Origin: a virus
DNA length: 22,063 nt
Virus record (IMG/VR): IMGVR_UViG_3300033182_000196
Coordinates: 1 to 22,063 of that record
Direction: 5' to 3' (one strand)
The notes beneath the pieces were generated by a model. The model searched no databases. It was not told the origin of the DNA and was given only the letters and a program-made list of their open reading frames with translations. A program made the translations under genes and the position numbers. Shown here one piece after another: positions 11,033-20,760 of this stretch (position 1 is the stretch's first letter; every line of letters starts with the position of its first letter).

Positions 11033-12733
11033 TCAGTAAATTACTTTAATGTCTCCTGTGCCACCCTCATTGGGTCCATTAATAACCTCATAATATCTAT
11101 TAGAGGAAGGACCAGCACCCTTAACGGCACGACCACCAGCACCGCCACCACCAGGAACTGCCTGTCCTACAAACGATCCAGACCCGCCAGGCAGACCCCA
11201 GTTACCACCGCTACCTCCAGGTCTTCCAGATGTGCCAGGTGTGCCAGGAGTACCAGCGACGCCAGGTGTGCCAGGTTGTCCAGGTTGCCCGTTGCCGCCT
11301 CTGCTTCCAGGTGTGCCAGGAGTTCCAGGTTGACCACTGCCTCCAGGTTGTCCAGGTTGACCAGCAGAGCATCCAGCAGCACCGCCAGGTTGACCTGCTT
11401 TACCACCGCCACCAGATGCGCCAGGTGTGCCAGGTTGACCAGAACCCCCAGGAGTTCCTGCCTGACCAGGAGTGCCACCACCACCAGGAGTGCCAGGAGT
11501 ACCAGGGGTGCCAGGTTGTCCAGTAATGTTACCAGTAATATAATTCCAACCTCTAGCGGGTGCAGCGACACCTAAGACACCTTTAACTCCTTTAACTCCG
11601 TTATATCCAGAAGCACCGCCAGCACCTCCAGTCCCGCCACCGCCGCCAGATCCACCTATACCGCGAGCACCACCACCGCCGCCAGCACCTCCAGCACCTC
11701 CAGCACCACCAGAGCACCAAGTTCTTGACTGTGCTCCAGATCTTTGCTGTTGTCCCTGTCTTTGTTGGTAACCTTGTCTATTCTGCCAACCCGCTCTTCT
11801 TTGTCTGGGCCAACCACCATTCGGGCGTCTATCGTTTCTTCTATTCCTCTCACCTCTTCTCTGTTGATAACCTCTTCTCTGCTGATATGATCTTCTTTGT
11901 TGTCCAGAAGAACCAGGACTTCCACTAGCACCCGTACTCCCAGCGGATCCAGGTTGACCATTAGAACCAGTAGATCCAGCAGATCCATTAGATCCTTTTA
12001 CACCAGCAGCAGCACCAGATCCATTGACACCATCTACACCATCAATTCCATCAATTCCACCACCTCCACCAGCATAAATGCGAGCGTCTGATCCTTCACA
12101 CTCTACAAATACTTTACGAGTTAATGGTGCTCCAGGATTGTCAATGTCAATAGCATGTCCGCCAGGTTGTCCACCAGTTGCACCACCAGCAGCATAGATT
12201 CCATAACCAGGAGGAGTATTTGCTACAAATACATTCAGGTTAGAAGATGCTTGGTCAATAATTAATGCCGCTGTACTAACACCAGCGGTGACCATTCTAC
12301 CCTTCAGTCTCAAATACTTGGTAATATTTTTATTGAGATTACTATTCCAACTCGCATCAACTGCTGGAGTACCAGCACCCGTTAATGTAGCAGCATTAAA
12401 GTTTTCTTCTTGAGTTGAAGTTGCCTGCTCAATAATATATTCTTTAATGACACCTCTCAAGTCTTGAGGTGATATAGCACCCGTAGTTCCCACACCCACA
12501 TTCTCGGTTGCATCGAGAACATATGGTAAGTGCGCTGAACCTGAAGAAGAAGGATATTTGCCTGTTGCGTAATCATATGGTGCATCAAGATCAGTAACCC
12601 TGTGCAACTCACGAGCAGAAAGTGGTGCTGTTGTGTCACCAATCGCTGCTCTAATCTCACCATAAGAGATACGAGTGCCAGGTGTGCCCGTCAGGAGTTG
12701 TTGAGTTTTTTCGCTCCAATCTCCAAAAGCCAT
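11033..12733 (-). CDS. Collagen-like, glycine-rich tail fibre / adhesin
   Basis: A 566-residue fibre-type protein. Residues 1-220 form an unrepetitive N-terminal part (MAFGDWSEKTQQLL..., probable attachment region). Residues 226-277 are Gly-X-Y repeats (GIDGIDGVDG..., GSAGSTG). Residues 278-338 are a Gln/Arg-rich insert, 342-376 nearly pure glycine with alanine and serine, 405-516 Gly-X-Y repeats rich in GTP and GQP triplets, and 520-566 a C-terminal tail ending GGTGDIKVIY. Collagen triplets would form trimeric rods and the glycine-rich blocks resemble T-even gp38-type adhesins, so host recognition is likely. All 23 prolines of the repeat blocks are in the Y position. It has an SD site (GAGG, 10 nt before ATG), lies 12 nt after the 906-residue gene and 8 nt before the oxygenase gene. 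Confidence 0.8.
   Translation of the reverse strand: MAFGDWSEKTQQLLTGTPGTRISYGEIRAAIGDTTAPLSARELHRVTDLDAPYDYATGKYPSSSGSAHLPYVLDATENVGVGTTGAISPQDLRGVIKEYIIEQATSTQEENFNAATLTGAGTPAVDASWNSNLNKNITKYLRLKGRMVTAGVSTAALIIDQASSNLNVFVANTPPGYGIYAAGGATGGQPGGHAIDIDNPGAPLTRKVFVECEGSDARIYAGGGGGIDGIDGVDGVNGSGAAAGVKGSNGSAGSTGSNGQPGSAGSTGASGSPGSSGQQRRSYQQRRGYQQRRGERNRRNDRRPNGGWPRQRRAGWQNRQGYQQRQGQQQRSGAQSRTWCSGGAGGAGGAGGGGGARGIGGSGGGGGTGGAGGASGYNGVKGVKGVLGVAAPARGWNYITGNITGQPGTPGTPGTPGGGGTPGQAGTPGGSGQPGTPGASGGGGKAGQPGGAAGCSAGQPGQPGGSGQPGTPGTPGSRGGNGQPGQPGTPGVAGTPGTPGTSGRPGGSGGNWGLPGGSGSFVGQAVPGGGGAGGRAVKGAGPSSNRYYEVINGPNEGGTGDIKVIY
11186..11521 (-). repeat. Collagen Gly-X-Y repeat region
   Basis: Codes for residues 405-516 of the fibre protein: about 37 Gly-X-Y triplets with short breaks near GCSA and at a single Trp. 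At DNA level it consists of degenerate 9-bp units (plus strand CCAGGTGTG and relatives), prone to slippage and recombination, so length may differ between related phages. Confidence 0.8.
11720..11902 (-). repeat. Gln/Arg-rich low-complexity segment inside the fibre gene
   Basis: Codes for residues 278-338 with repeats of YQQRRG/SYQQRR, 18 arginines in 61 residues, six aromatic residues and almost no acidic ones. Arginine codons are nearly all AGA and the coding strand is purine-rich. It lies in frame between two Gly-rich blocks, so it is an insertion rather than a frameshift; the other two frames give no Gly-X-Y pattern. Confidence 0.7.
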
Positions 12734-12745
12734 CTATACTTAACC

Positions 12746-15466
12746 TCAGACAAGATTCAGGGTAGCGGAACCAACTCCAGCAATCGTAATGAATACTTTG
12801 GTTCCAGTGCTATCTAATTCAATATTTAGTGCCGAAGTTGCAGAAGACACATAGGATCTAAAGATACTTGCATCTGTTGCAGTTGCACCTTGAGTTGTTG
12901 CATACTGGTGCTTATTGTATGCTTTGTTATAAAGCATATGAGATGTACCAAATCCAGCAGCAGCAACAACACCAGGGAATGTTAATCCAGGTTGAATTTC
13001 ATTATCAACATTACCAGAAATTAGAGTTGCTCTCTGTGAATCATTGTCAGCAACGCCACCAATAAATCCAAGTTCATTGATGTATTGTGCAGGATCATAC
13101 AAGCGACCAAGTACAGACTGAATACCAACCGTTGAGTTAGTATTATCAACATATTCTAATCTATTGCCATCACTGCCAGCATAGTTGAACCACAGAGCAC
13201 CAGTTTTTGCTCCGATTGGGTTACCCGCTGTGCTATCGTGTCTAGAAAGTATAATACAACCTGGCGCTTCTCCAAGATCAAGTGTAGATTCTGGTTCAGC
13301 AGTATTAAATCCAACTCTAATTAATCCCTCACCATTATTAGCATCACTTCCACCAATACCAGTGTGATTGCCGAAGAAAGTAACATCCTTATAAACTTCA
13401 ACACGGTTGCTATTTACAAGGTCAACTTTAGTACCAATACCAACTCCGCCCTCAAATAATGCACCACCGCCAATAAATTCACCAGCAGGGTCTCTTCTTA
13501 GTCCAACATAGAAATCAATATCGGAAGATCTTCCACCACTTGTTGTGCCGATGCCGATACCTGCTTCACCGATCATTGCGATCTCGGCATTATCATAGAA
13601 GGCAATACCTTCAGCAACACCAATGCTGTCAGTGTTAAATCCAATCTTATTCAGAAGAAGATTTGTACTGTTGCCATCAGTGATACTGAGGTTAGCAACA
13701 GTCGTGATACCACCAGAAGAAATTAGATTGATACACTCAATGGTTCCACTGGATTGGACATCACCACAAGAAATAATTCCAGTAACACCATCAAGTTCAA
13801 TAGAACCAAAGGTTGCAATACTACCACCAGTGTAGTTAAAGTTACCAAGAATAGTAATGTCTTGGCAAACAACTCCACCAGTCGTAACAACACCACTCAG
13901 ATTAGCGAACAGTGTACCTGCGGCAGCAACTTGAACAGCAGCACTACCAAACTGCAATGTTGTTGTATTCAGGACACATGTTCCACCAACAGTTACAGCA
14001 CCAAACGATGCAGTTTGTGTAACTGTTTGTGAAATAGGACCATCAATAGTAGTATCTCTAAGAATAGCATTAGAACCAGTAGTTCCAGAGATAATGCCAG
14101 TAACAATTAACTCATTTGCTGTTGCGTCACTGATGTCAAGAGAACCGCCGAATGTGCCACCAATGGAAAGATTTCCACCAACTACAAGGTTACCAGAGTA
14201 TGAACCATCACCATCTACATCAGCGTCTCCAATAACACCAAGACCTTTACCAAGAGCAGATGCTGTAGAACCAACACCGACAAAGTTAGTTGCAAAAAGT
14301 TCTCCACCAAATGTAGAGATACCAGTGTTTCTGATATAAACTGTGTTGAGACCAGATGATGTGATTTGGTCTACAACAATATCTGGTGTGCCAGTTAATC
14401 CTTGTGCTAAACCTGCAACACCAGTAATGTCACCGATAACATTACCAATGAATCCTCCAGAAGCACCGACAGTTCCAGTGAATGTACCAGTGCCAACTAC
14501 ATCAAGAGCGAAATCTGTTCTTGCTCTAGATGTTCCTACACCTACACTTCCTTCTCTGGTAACAACAACTCTAGGGAGATATGTTGTATTGTTATCACCC
14601 CAGATCTCAATCTGTCCACCCTCTGTTCCACCAGTGCCAGTTACACTGCCGTTATAGAGAATGGCAGACTTAACACTACCAGATGTCTCAATAAATCTGA
14701 TACCAGTGCTTCTATCTACATTAGCAAAGTTGCCATTGAAATCAATAAACTTGTTCGAACCCTTAACTGTTAATCCGCCAGTGGTGCCAATCATTACACC
14801 AGTGGCAACATTCAGGTTACCAAATGATCCAACACCAGAGAACTGAGCGTTACCACTACCAGTGACAGTCTGAACACCACTGATAGATCCAACCATGGAA
14901 AGATTACCCTGTTGGGCATTTCCAGATAATGTTAGATTCTTAGCATCTAATCCTTGGAATGTACCAATACCACTAATGGCATCGACTTCAATCAGATCAC
15001 CAACAGCAAAGTCTGCCTGTGGATATGTAACAGCAACACCTACAGGTCTGAACGCATAGATTGTTGTTCCTGCACCAGGATTAGGGTTTTCCCATACAGA
15101 TGTGGGAAGATTTGTCAGGGCAGATCCATCACCAGTAAAAGTTTGGGCAGTTACATTACCTTCAGAATCAACAGTGAACCCAGTTGTGCCTACACCAACT
15201 TGGAACGCTGCCTCAGGTACAGTTGTACCGATGCCGACCGAATATCCTACAGCAACATTAATATTGCCATAGTGGGTTTGGTATCCAATTACATTTACAT
15301 CTCTAAGATTTGTTTGATTCTCAACGATCAGATTGCCACGAATATCTAATTCTTCTCGCGGAATGGTCGTGCCGATACCGACCAGACCATTCTGCGATAT
15401 TAGATCATTTGCATCAACTTGGATACCATCTCTAAAGTTGATGATTGTCTTATAATTCGTAGGCAT
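12746..15466 (-). CDS. Large repetitive virion fibre / structural protein (906 aa)
   Basis: A 906-residue protein beginning MPTNYKTIINFRDGIQVDANDLI, with many short repeats of the GIGTT and TFTGDGSALTNLP kind and long stretches of alternating small and beta-forming residues. This is typical of trimeric beta-helical tail fibre proteins of cyanomyoviruses. It would be part of the adsorption apparatus and probably folds as an intertwined trimer. Unlike the 1744-residue neighbour it has no S74 chaperone at its C-terminus, which instead ends in a beta-rich block (ALNIELDSTGTKVFITIAGV). A late promoter overlaps the stop of the upstream gene and lies 29 nt before this ATG. The exact place in the virion cannot be read from sequence. 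Confidence 0.75.
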   Translation of the reverse strand: MPTNYKTIINFRDGIQVDANDLISQNGLVGIGTTIPREELDIRGNLIVENQTNLRDVNVIGYQTHYGNINVAVGYSVGIGTTVPEAAFQVGVGTTGFTVDSEGNVTAQTFTGDGSALTNLPTSVWENPNPGAGTTIYAFRPVGVAVTYPQADFAVGDLIEVDAISGIGTFQGLDAKNLTLSGNAQQGNLSMVGSISGVQTVTGSGNAQFSGVGSFGNLNVATGVMIGTTGGLTVKGSNKFIDFNGNFANVDRSTGIRFIETSGSVKSAILYNGSVTGTGGTEGGQIEIWGDNNTTYLPRVVVTREGSVGVGTSRARTDFALDVVGTGTFTGTVGASGGFIGNVIGDITGVAGLAQGLTGTPDIVVDQITSSGLNTVYIRNTGISTFGGELFATNFVGVGSTASALGKGLGVIGDADVDGDGSYSGNLVVGGNLSIGGTFGGSLDISDATANELIVTGIISGTTGSNAILRDTTIDGPISQTVTQTASFGAVTVGGTCVLNTTTLQFGSAAVQVAAAGTLFANLSGVVTTGGVVCQDITILGNFNYTGGSIATFGSIELDGVTGIISCGDVQSSGTIECINLISSGGITTVANLSITDGNSTNLLLNKIGFNTDSIGVAEGIAFYDNAEIAMIGEAGIGIGTTSGGRSSDIDFYVGLRRDPAGEFIGGGALFEGGVGIGTKVDLVNSNRVEVYKDVTFFGNHTGIGGSDANNGEGLIRVGFNTAEPESTLDLGEAPGCIILSRHDSTAGNPIGAKTGALWFNYAGSDGNRLEYVDNTNSTVGIQSVLGRLYDPAQYINELGFIGGVADNDSQRATLISGNVDNEIQPGLTFPGVVAAAGFGTSHMLYNKAYNKHQYATTQGATATDASIFRSYVSSATSALNIELDSTGTKVFITIAGVGSATLNLV

Positions 15467-15494
15467 TATCTTTTAGTGAGGAACACCTTTTTAC

Positions 15495-15503
15495 TTATTT
15501 ATC
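15495..15503 (-). promoter_or_regulatory. Late promoter before the 906-aa fibre gene
   Basis: Minus-strand GATAAATAA contains the consensus ATAAATA late box and includes the TAA stop of the 1744-residue gene. The AAATA core ends 29 nt before the ATG at 15466. Best late-promoter match in the window. Confidence 0.7.
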
Positions 15504-18500
15504 CTTTAGACCATCGACCTGTTTAGAAAGGTCTTTGACTGCCTCAATGAGAAGAGGAATCAGTTTGTTATAGTGGACACCCTTAGTTCCATCAGGTTTG
15601 GTAGAGACTGCTTCAGGAAGAACCTTTTCAACATCTTGAGCGATAACTCCAATATCGTGTCCTTTGAAACTCTTATGACCGTCTTTCCAGTCATACTCTG
15701 TACCACGGATCTGCATAACTTTGGCAAGAGGATCTTCCAGAGTGGAGATATTCTCTTTCAGCAGAGCATCAGATGGAGAACCATAGAAGGCAACAATATC
15801 ATCATAAACATGGAGAGGACCACCGTTGTAGGTGAATCCAGCACCACTCATGTAGACATCACCAGAGAATGTGGTGAATCCATTGATATTTACCTGACCC
15901 TCAAATGTTACATTAGATGTGTACTTCGTGTCAGTTGCGATAGCAACAGAGAATCCAGATGCAGCATTAAGAACAAGATCGCCAGCACCAGGAGGAGTTG
16001 TAATCATGGTCTTTTGAGTACCAAGACCAACAACTACATTATTCAGTTTAGCACCATTGGGGAAAGTACCAGTGATTTCAATTTCACCACCAAGATCAAC
16101 AGTGCCACTGGTAATTAAATCATCAGTGAAGTTGACATCATTGGAGAATGTAACGGGACCATCAAATTGAGACAGAATATTTTGCTGAGGTCCACCCTCA
16201 ATAATGACTCTCTGTCTAACAATAACTTCATCGAATACGACAGAGTTGTTAGATGCAGTCTCACCAGTTACGGTGGGAATGGGAATACCGAAGGAAGATT
16301 CTTGACCACTAGCGGAGGAAATACGCTTGTTACCAATGTAGAAGTCACCCTCGTTATTCAGACCAGTGTAGACAATAGAGCCAGCAGATCTTTCTTGTGC
16401 CTGAGACAGATACTCTTCATCATCGGTCAGAGTTCTATTCTGTACCTGGGGAAGACCCGTAGAATAGTTACCAGGACCGTAACCAAGATATTCAAAGGTG
16501 TGACCAGAAGCACGGAGAATAGAGGGACGACGAAGTTCAATAGCGAGAGCATTGACCTTTCTAACTAGAGATCCAGCGGAGTGTGTGGAAGGAAGAGTAC
16601 CAAGAACACCACGAATAACATTCAGAGAATCCAGTCCTCCACCAATCAGACCTTGCTGAGCAACTCTCATGATCTCATTATCAACTTCAATATAATCACC
16701 GAGTTTGAATCTCAGAGCAGTTCCAATACCAGAGTTGGGAACTTGTACTCTGACTGTTGTAGTGGTGCTGTCTAATGCGTCTTTGGTAGTTGCTACTTCA
16801 CCAGCATACAGATTACTAAATCTAGATCCAATATCCTCAATCAAAGGAACTGGTTGTGCCTGTCCAGCAAATACATTTTGATATAGTTTGTGACCAGCAG
16901 CATAGTTGATATCATTTACTGTGGTTGTTGTAAATGTATTGATACCAGCAACAGTATCGACAATAAAGTCACCAACCTTATTGCTGTTAGTATCGACGAC
17001 TCTAAAACTAGATCCTCTTCTGAGTCCGTGTGGACGCGATGTTGTAATTGTCGTGATGCCAGTTGCAATATCGAAATGAGTAGAAGCAATGGCAACAGAA
17101 GGAGTAACTCTATATGCATACTGACCAGAAATGACTTTAGGATCTCCAGTTGTCACGGCGATTGCAACACTATTCTTGGTGGGAACAGATGCAATTCTAA
17201 AAAGACCGTCTGTAGTTGTACCAATACCAGTAATAGAAAGAACATCACCAACAGCAGAAGAAATACCAGCAGTAGGAACACCAATAGAAGAACCACTGAA
17301 TCCTTCAATGCTCAAGGATTCGCCACCAACAAAACCAGAACCAGGAGCAAATACCTCAATGTTTGTAATAGTAGTGGATCCAACTCCAACGGTTACAGTT
17401 GCAGTTGCTCCATTCCAGTTACCACCATCAAGCAGTCTTACATTATATGCTGTGGTTTCAGCATAACCAACGCCACTAACGAGATTTTCGTGAATGACCA
17501 AACCATTTAAGTTATGCTGATTTGTAAATGTAATAGTTGCAACACCAGCAGATACAGGAGTTACACTAGATACTGCATAACCAACATTGAATGTAGTGAC
17601 AAACTTATCCATTGCCTCTCTTGTGAGAGACTTCTTAAGATCATTGACCTCAACTTTACCAAGTGGAGAACGCTTGGCAAATGATTTAGAAGCAGGTGGG
17701 TTGACTACAATGTTATCCCTATCCTGCTGAGGATAGAAATAGGTAACATTCTGCTCATACTTCTTAGGAGTAAATTCCTGAGGAGGTGCATAGTCAGCAG
17801 CAAGAACTTCTAACAGATAAACACCATCATTTTGATCTCTGATATAAGGTTCAATTACGGTTGAACGATATACCGAGAAGTTCTTTTGGTTGTTATTGAT
17901 AGAGAATCTAGGAAGGAAAAGATTCCTAGTGTTTGATGTATCAATATATGTTCCAGTATTTCTCTCTACACCATCATTGTCAGTATTGGGATATGTGAAT
18001 CGATATCCATCAATGATACCATTGACGGTGAAGTATCCATTATATCCTTTGTTGGGAAGACCACCAGTATTGTTGGAGTCTTGAATGTTCTCAACATAAA
18101 TGATATCGCCAACTTCTACCATGTGGGGAAGTTCTGTTCTAACAGTTATGGTTCCGCCAGACTCACTTGCAGCAGCAATAAACTGATTATTTCTTCTAAA
18201 GTTGTTATCATCAAGAGTGATTGTAGTAGAAGTAGGATCAGCAGTCTTGGCAAATCCAGTCAAACCAGAATTTTGGATGATAAATCCATTGACAGGATCT
18301 CTAGAATTTCCTGCTTCTTTAGGAATAACATATCTAAACTTATACAGTTTATCTTCAATACTTCTGTTATCCTCATATCTGTGAATGTAAGAAATCTCCG
18401 TACCAGCACCATCACTTAAGTTGGTATTGCTTTGGACTTGAGGATAGATCTGGTTGGTGGTGTCAACATGCAAGAACCACTGATTTTGGTTTGTATCCCA

Positions 18501-20729
18501 CTGAATCGGGTGACCGATTTGACCAGCAGACTTATCAGATACTCTACTTTCAACTCTTAGATTTGTTCCACCATAGATTTCGATGGGGATATTGTTGATA
18601 GCATTAGAGAATGTAGTCGCAACCTTAAGTCTAGTAGCAGATACTACGATAGCATAGTAAACTCTATCAAACTCAAGATTTTCTGGTAGGTCACCGTCAT
18701 CACTAAAGATTCTAATCTTTTCTCCACTGACCAATCCAATGGAGTCCATCGTCATTTCAAAATTAGTGTTAGGAACAGTCAATCTGCTTTGCTTTGTTCC
18801 TGTTTTGGATCCAATAGATGCTGTTGCAACACCAGCAATAACATTTTCTGTCATGCGAACATCTGCATTATATGCAGTTCCGCCAATAGAAACATACAGT
18901 TTCTCATCAAGTTTAGATCCAATTCTGAAACCTTGAGACAAACTCAGAGGAGGATCATCCTGTCTATCAAATCCGAAGATATAAAGATGACTGGAAAGAC
19001 CAACATTCTTGGTCTTAGTTACATCTAACTGATAGAAACTTACTGTATCAATTCTATTGTCTGCCGTACTTACAAACTGTGGAGATGTAATATGAGTGAT
19101 ATATCCTTGGTCATCTCTGGGGAATGCTTCGGGTCTAAATCCATCAGCAAGTAGAGCAAACTGACCGAAGTTAGAGTTGGAGTTGGTGATAGATGCGTCA
19201 GCACCACTCTCACCTAAGAAGTGACCATTGAATCCGATAGCAAACACGGACACAACCTGAATGACCGCATTATTGGACATTCTGATGTGCGATTGTTCCC
19301 ATCCCTGACGATAGATTGCACCAGAGTCTAAGTGATAAACTGTGGCAGCATCTGTTGAGGAAGACTGTGCAGATAGTTCGGCACCACGAGTGAGAGGATA
19401 TGTAATACCCTCATACAATCTAGAGACGGGATTGTACTTAACAAATGCACGGTCGTCCTTTTGCAGAGAGATACCCGTGAACTGGGCAACAACCATCGAA
19501 CGGAAACCTGCTGCCTTACTACCATCGGCATGCATACCTGCCATGCCATATACAGAACGCAGTGAGATGTTGAAGATATAAGGAGATGCGCCAGTTACTG
19601 TATCAGATTCAATAGTAACTACAGCACTTGAAATGTTGGATGGTGTTGCAGGTAAGTTGTTGGGGAATGTAGGCAGACTATATGTAAATGTGGTTGCATC
19701 TACAATAGACTGAACAATCGTAGAGATGTTGTACTGTGATACATTAACTCCACTGATCTTAATAGGAGTTCCTGCACTCAGTCCGTGCTCTAGTTGTGTT
19801 CTTACAGTTACTTGAGCTGTAGGACTTAAACCATCACCAGAGATAATGCTAGCAATTTCAAGTGGGTCAGTACCGAGAGCACCAACAATCTCATATTCGG
19901 GACGAACTTTCTCAAAGTCACCCTGATTGTCGGGCCATTCGTATGTAATAGCACGACCAGATGCCTCTTGGAAAGCATAAGTCAGCTTGTAGTAATACAT
20001 GCTGAGGTCGGTATAATCATATCCTTTAACCTCGTTGATACCATCTGCATACTCGAAGCATGTCAGTTTGTGGTGAGAGAATGTGGGATAAGATCTATTG
20101 TCCTCATTGAACTGTTGATGGTCTGTATATACTAGACGATCTCCCTTACCATCGAAGATAGAGAATTGCCAGAAATAGCAGTTACCAGTGATTCTAAAGA
20201 TAGCAGAGTCGGGTACATCATCATCTGTAGGGTTAGGTACATACAGAGGACGAATCTTAGTCTTTCTAAGGTCAAGACCAACAATAGATGTACCACGAGG
20301 CACAATACATCCACCGTTGACAGAGTTAAATCTGTAAAGAATATTATTTTCTACAGTCAGATCGAATTCGCTAGTCAGAGACAGTGCAAATTCTGTGGTT
20401 CCTAATGTCTCAGCACCAATGGGAGATACGCCAACTGCCCTACTGGGATCGGCAGGATCTTTCTTAATAGCATATCCAGGACGGTTATCAATAAAGTGAT
20501 CTCCAGGGAACAGGAGAATCGTTGTTTTATCAGTAATATCGTTATCAAATCCAGTCTGATATGAGAATCGAGCAGACTCTAATAGTGCTCGCTGAATAGT
20601 CTTAAAGGGTTTTGTCAGCGAGTTACCCTGGTTCGTGATACTATCTGTAGCATCAAGATCATTAGGGTTCACATAAAGAATTTTACCCTCAGTATTCTTG
20701 ATGAAATTCTCTAGTTTATTAAGTGGCAT
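15495..20729 (-). CDS. Giant beta-helical virion protein with C-terminal S74 chaperone
   Basis: A 1744-residue structural protein. The N-terminal part (GKILYVNPND...PFKTIQRALLES, about 16-52) has the entry signature of pectin-lyase-like right-handed beta-helix proteins, followed by long beta-rich repeats. Near the C-terminus, PSDALLKENI at 1652-1661 starts a peptidase S74 (intramolecular chaperone) domain of 92 residues: S1653 and K1658 fit the Ser-Lys pair that cuts the chaperone off just before the Ser after trimer folding. The domain continues with VIAQDVEKVLPEAV and HYNKLIPLLIEAVKDL, and ends in a short coiled coil. It probably forms a tail fibre, spike or side-tail structure. A GAAGAGAG ribosome site precedes the ATG, and a late promoter lies 32 nt upstream. 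Confidence 0.82.
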   Translation of the reverse strand: MPLNKLENFIKNTEGKILYVNPNDLDATDSITNQGNSLTKPFKTIQRALLESARFSYQTGFDNDITDKTTILLFPGDHFIDNRPGYAIKKDPADPSRAVGVSPIGAETLGTTEFALSLTSEFDLTVENNILYRFNSVNGGCIVPRGTSIVGLDLRKTKIRPLYVPNPTDDDVPDSAIFRITGNCYFWQFSIFDGKGDRLVYTDHQQFNEDNRSYPTFSHHKLTCFEYADGINEVKGYDYTDLSMYYYKLTYAFQEASGRAITYEWPDNQGDFEKVRPEYEIVGALGTDPLEIASIISGDGLSPTAQVTVRTQLEHGLSAGTPIKISGVNVSQYNISTIVQSIVDATTFTYSLPTFPNNLPATPSNISSAVVTIESDTVTGASPYIFNISLRSVYGMAGMHADGSKAAGFRSMVVAQFTGISLQKDDRAFVKYNPVSRLYEGITYPLTRGAELSAQSSSTDAATVYHLDSGAIYRQGWEQSHIRMSNNAVIQVVSVFAIGFNGHFLGESGADASITNSNSNFGQFALLADGFRPEAFPRDDQGYITHITSPQFVSTADNRIDTVSFYQLDVTKTKNVGLSSHLYIFGFDRQDDPPLSLSQGFRIGSKLDEKLYVSIGGTAYNADVRMTENVIAGVATASIGSKTGTKQSRLTVPNTNFEMTMDSIGLVSGEKIRIFSDDGDLPENLEFDRVYYAIVVSATRLKVATTFSNAINNIPIEIYGGTNLRVESRVSDKSAGQIGHPIQWDTNQNQWFLHVDTTNQIYPQVQSNTNLSDGAGTEISYIHRYEDNRSIEDKLYKFRYVIPKEAGNSRDPVNGFIIQNSGLTGFAKTADPTSTTITLDDNNFRRNNQFIAAASESGGTITVRTELPHMVEVGDIIYVENIQDSNNTGGLPNKGYNGYFTVNGIIDGYRFTYPNTDNDGVERNTGTYIDTSNTRNLFLPRFSINNNQKNFSVYRSTVIEPYIRDQNDGVYLLEVLAADYAPPQEFTPKKYEQNVTYFYPQQDRDNIVVNPPASKSFAKRSPLGKVEVNDLKKSLTREAMDKFVTTFNVGYAVSSVTPVSAGVATITFTNQHNLNGLVIHENLVSGVGYAETTAYNVRLLDGGNWNGATATVTVGVGSTTITNIEVFAPGSGFVGGESLSIEGFSGSSIGVPTAGISSAVGDVLSITGIGTTTDGLFRIASVPTKNSVAIAVTTGDPKVISGQYAYRVTPSVAIASTHFDIATGITTITTSRPHGLRRGSSFRVVDTNSNKVGDFIVDTVAGINTFTTTTVNDINYAAGHKLYQNVFAGQAQPVPLIEDIGSRFSNLYAGEVATTKDALDSTTTTVRVQVPNSGIGTALRFKLGDYIEVDNEIMRVAQQGLIGGGLDSLNVIRGVLGTLPSTHSAGSLVRKVNALAIELRRPSILRASGHTFEYLGYGPGNYSTGLPQVQNRTLTDDEEYLSQAQERSAGSIVYTGLNNEGDFYIGNKRISSASGQESSFGIPIPTVTGETASNNSVVFDEVIVRQRVIIEGGPQQNILSQFDGPVTFSNDVNFTDDLITSGTVDLGGEIEITGTFPNGAKLNNVVVGLGTQKTMITTPPGAGDLVLNAASGFSVAIATDTKYTSNVTFEGQVNINGFTTFSGDVYMSGAGFTYNGGPLHVYDDIVAFYGSPSDALLKENISTLEDPLAKVMQIRGTEYDWKDGHKSFKGHDIGVIAQDVEKVLPEAVSTKPDGTKGVHYNKLIPLLIEAVKDLSKQVDGLKDK

Positions 20730-20760
20730 CTCTCTTCAGACTGAGATAGTTGTGCTCCTC

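Noticed and set aside
11230-11571. Several frames across the collagen repeat (Leu/Val-rich minus frame, Gln/Cys-rich plus frames)
   Set aside because: Out-of-frame readings of the 9-bp repeat; long open frames arise automatically from its periodicity.
11720-11902. Frameshift as the cause of the Gln/Arg-rich block
   Set aside because: Frame is continuous from both Gly-rich sides and neither alternative frame gives Gly-X-Y triplets.
11033-15466. Diversity-generating retroelement variable region in the fibre genes
   Set aside because: No reverse transcriptase and no near-copy template repeat was found in the window.
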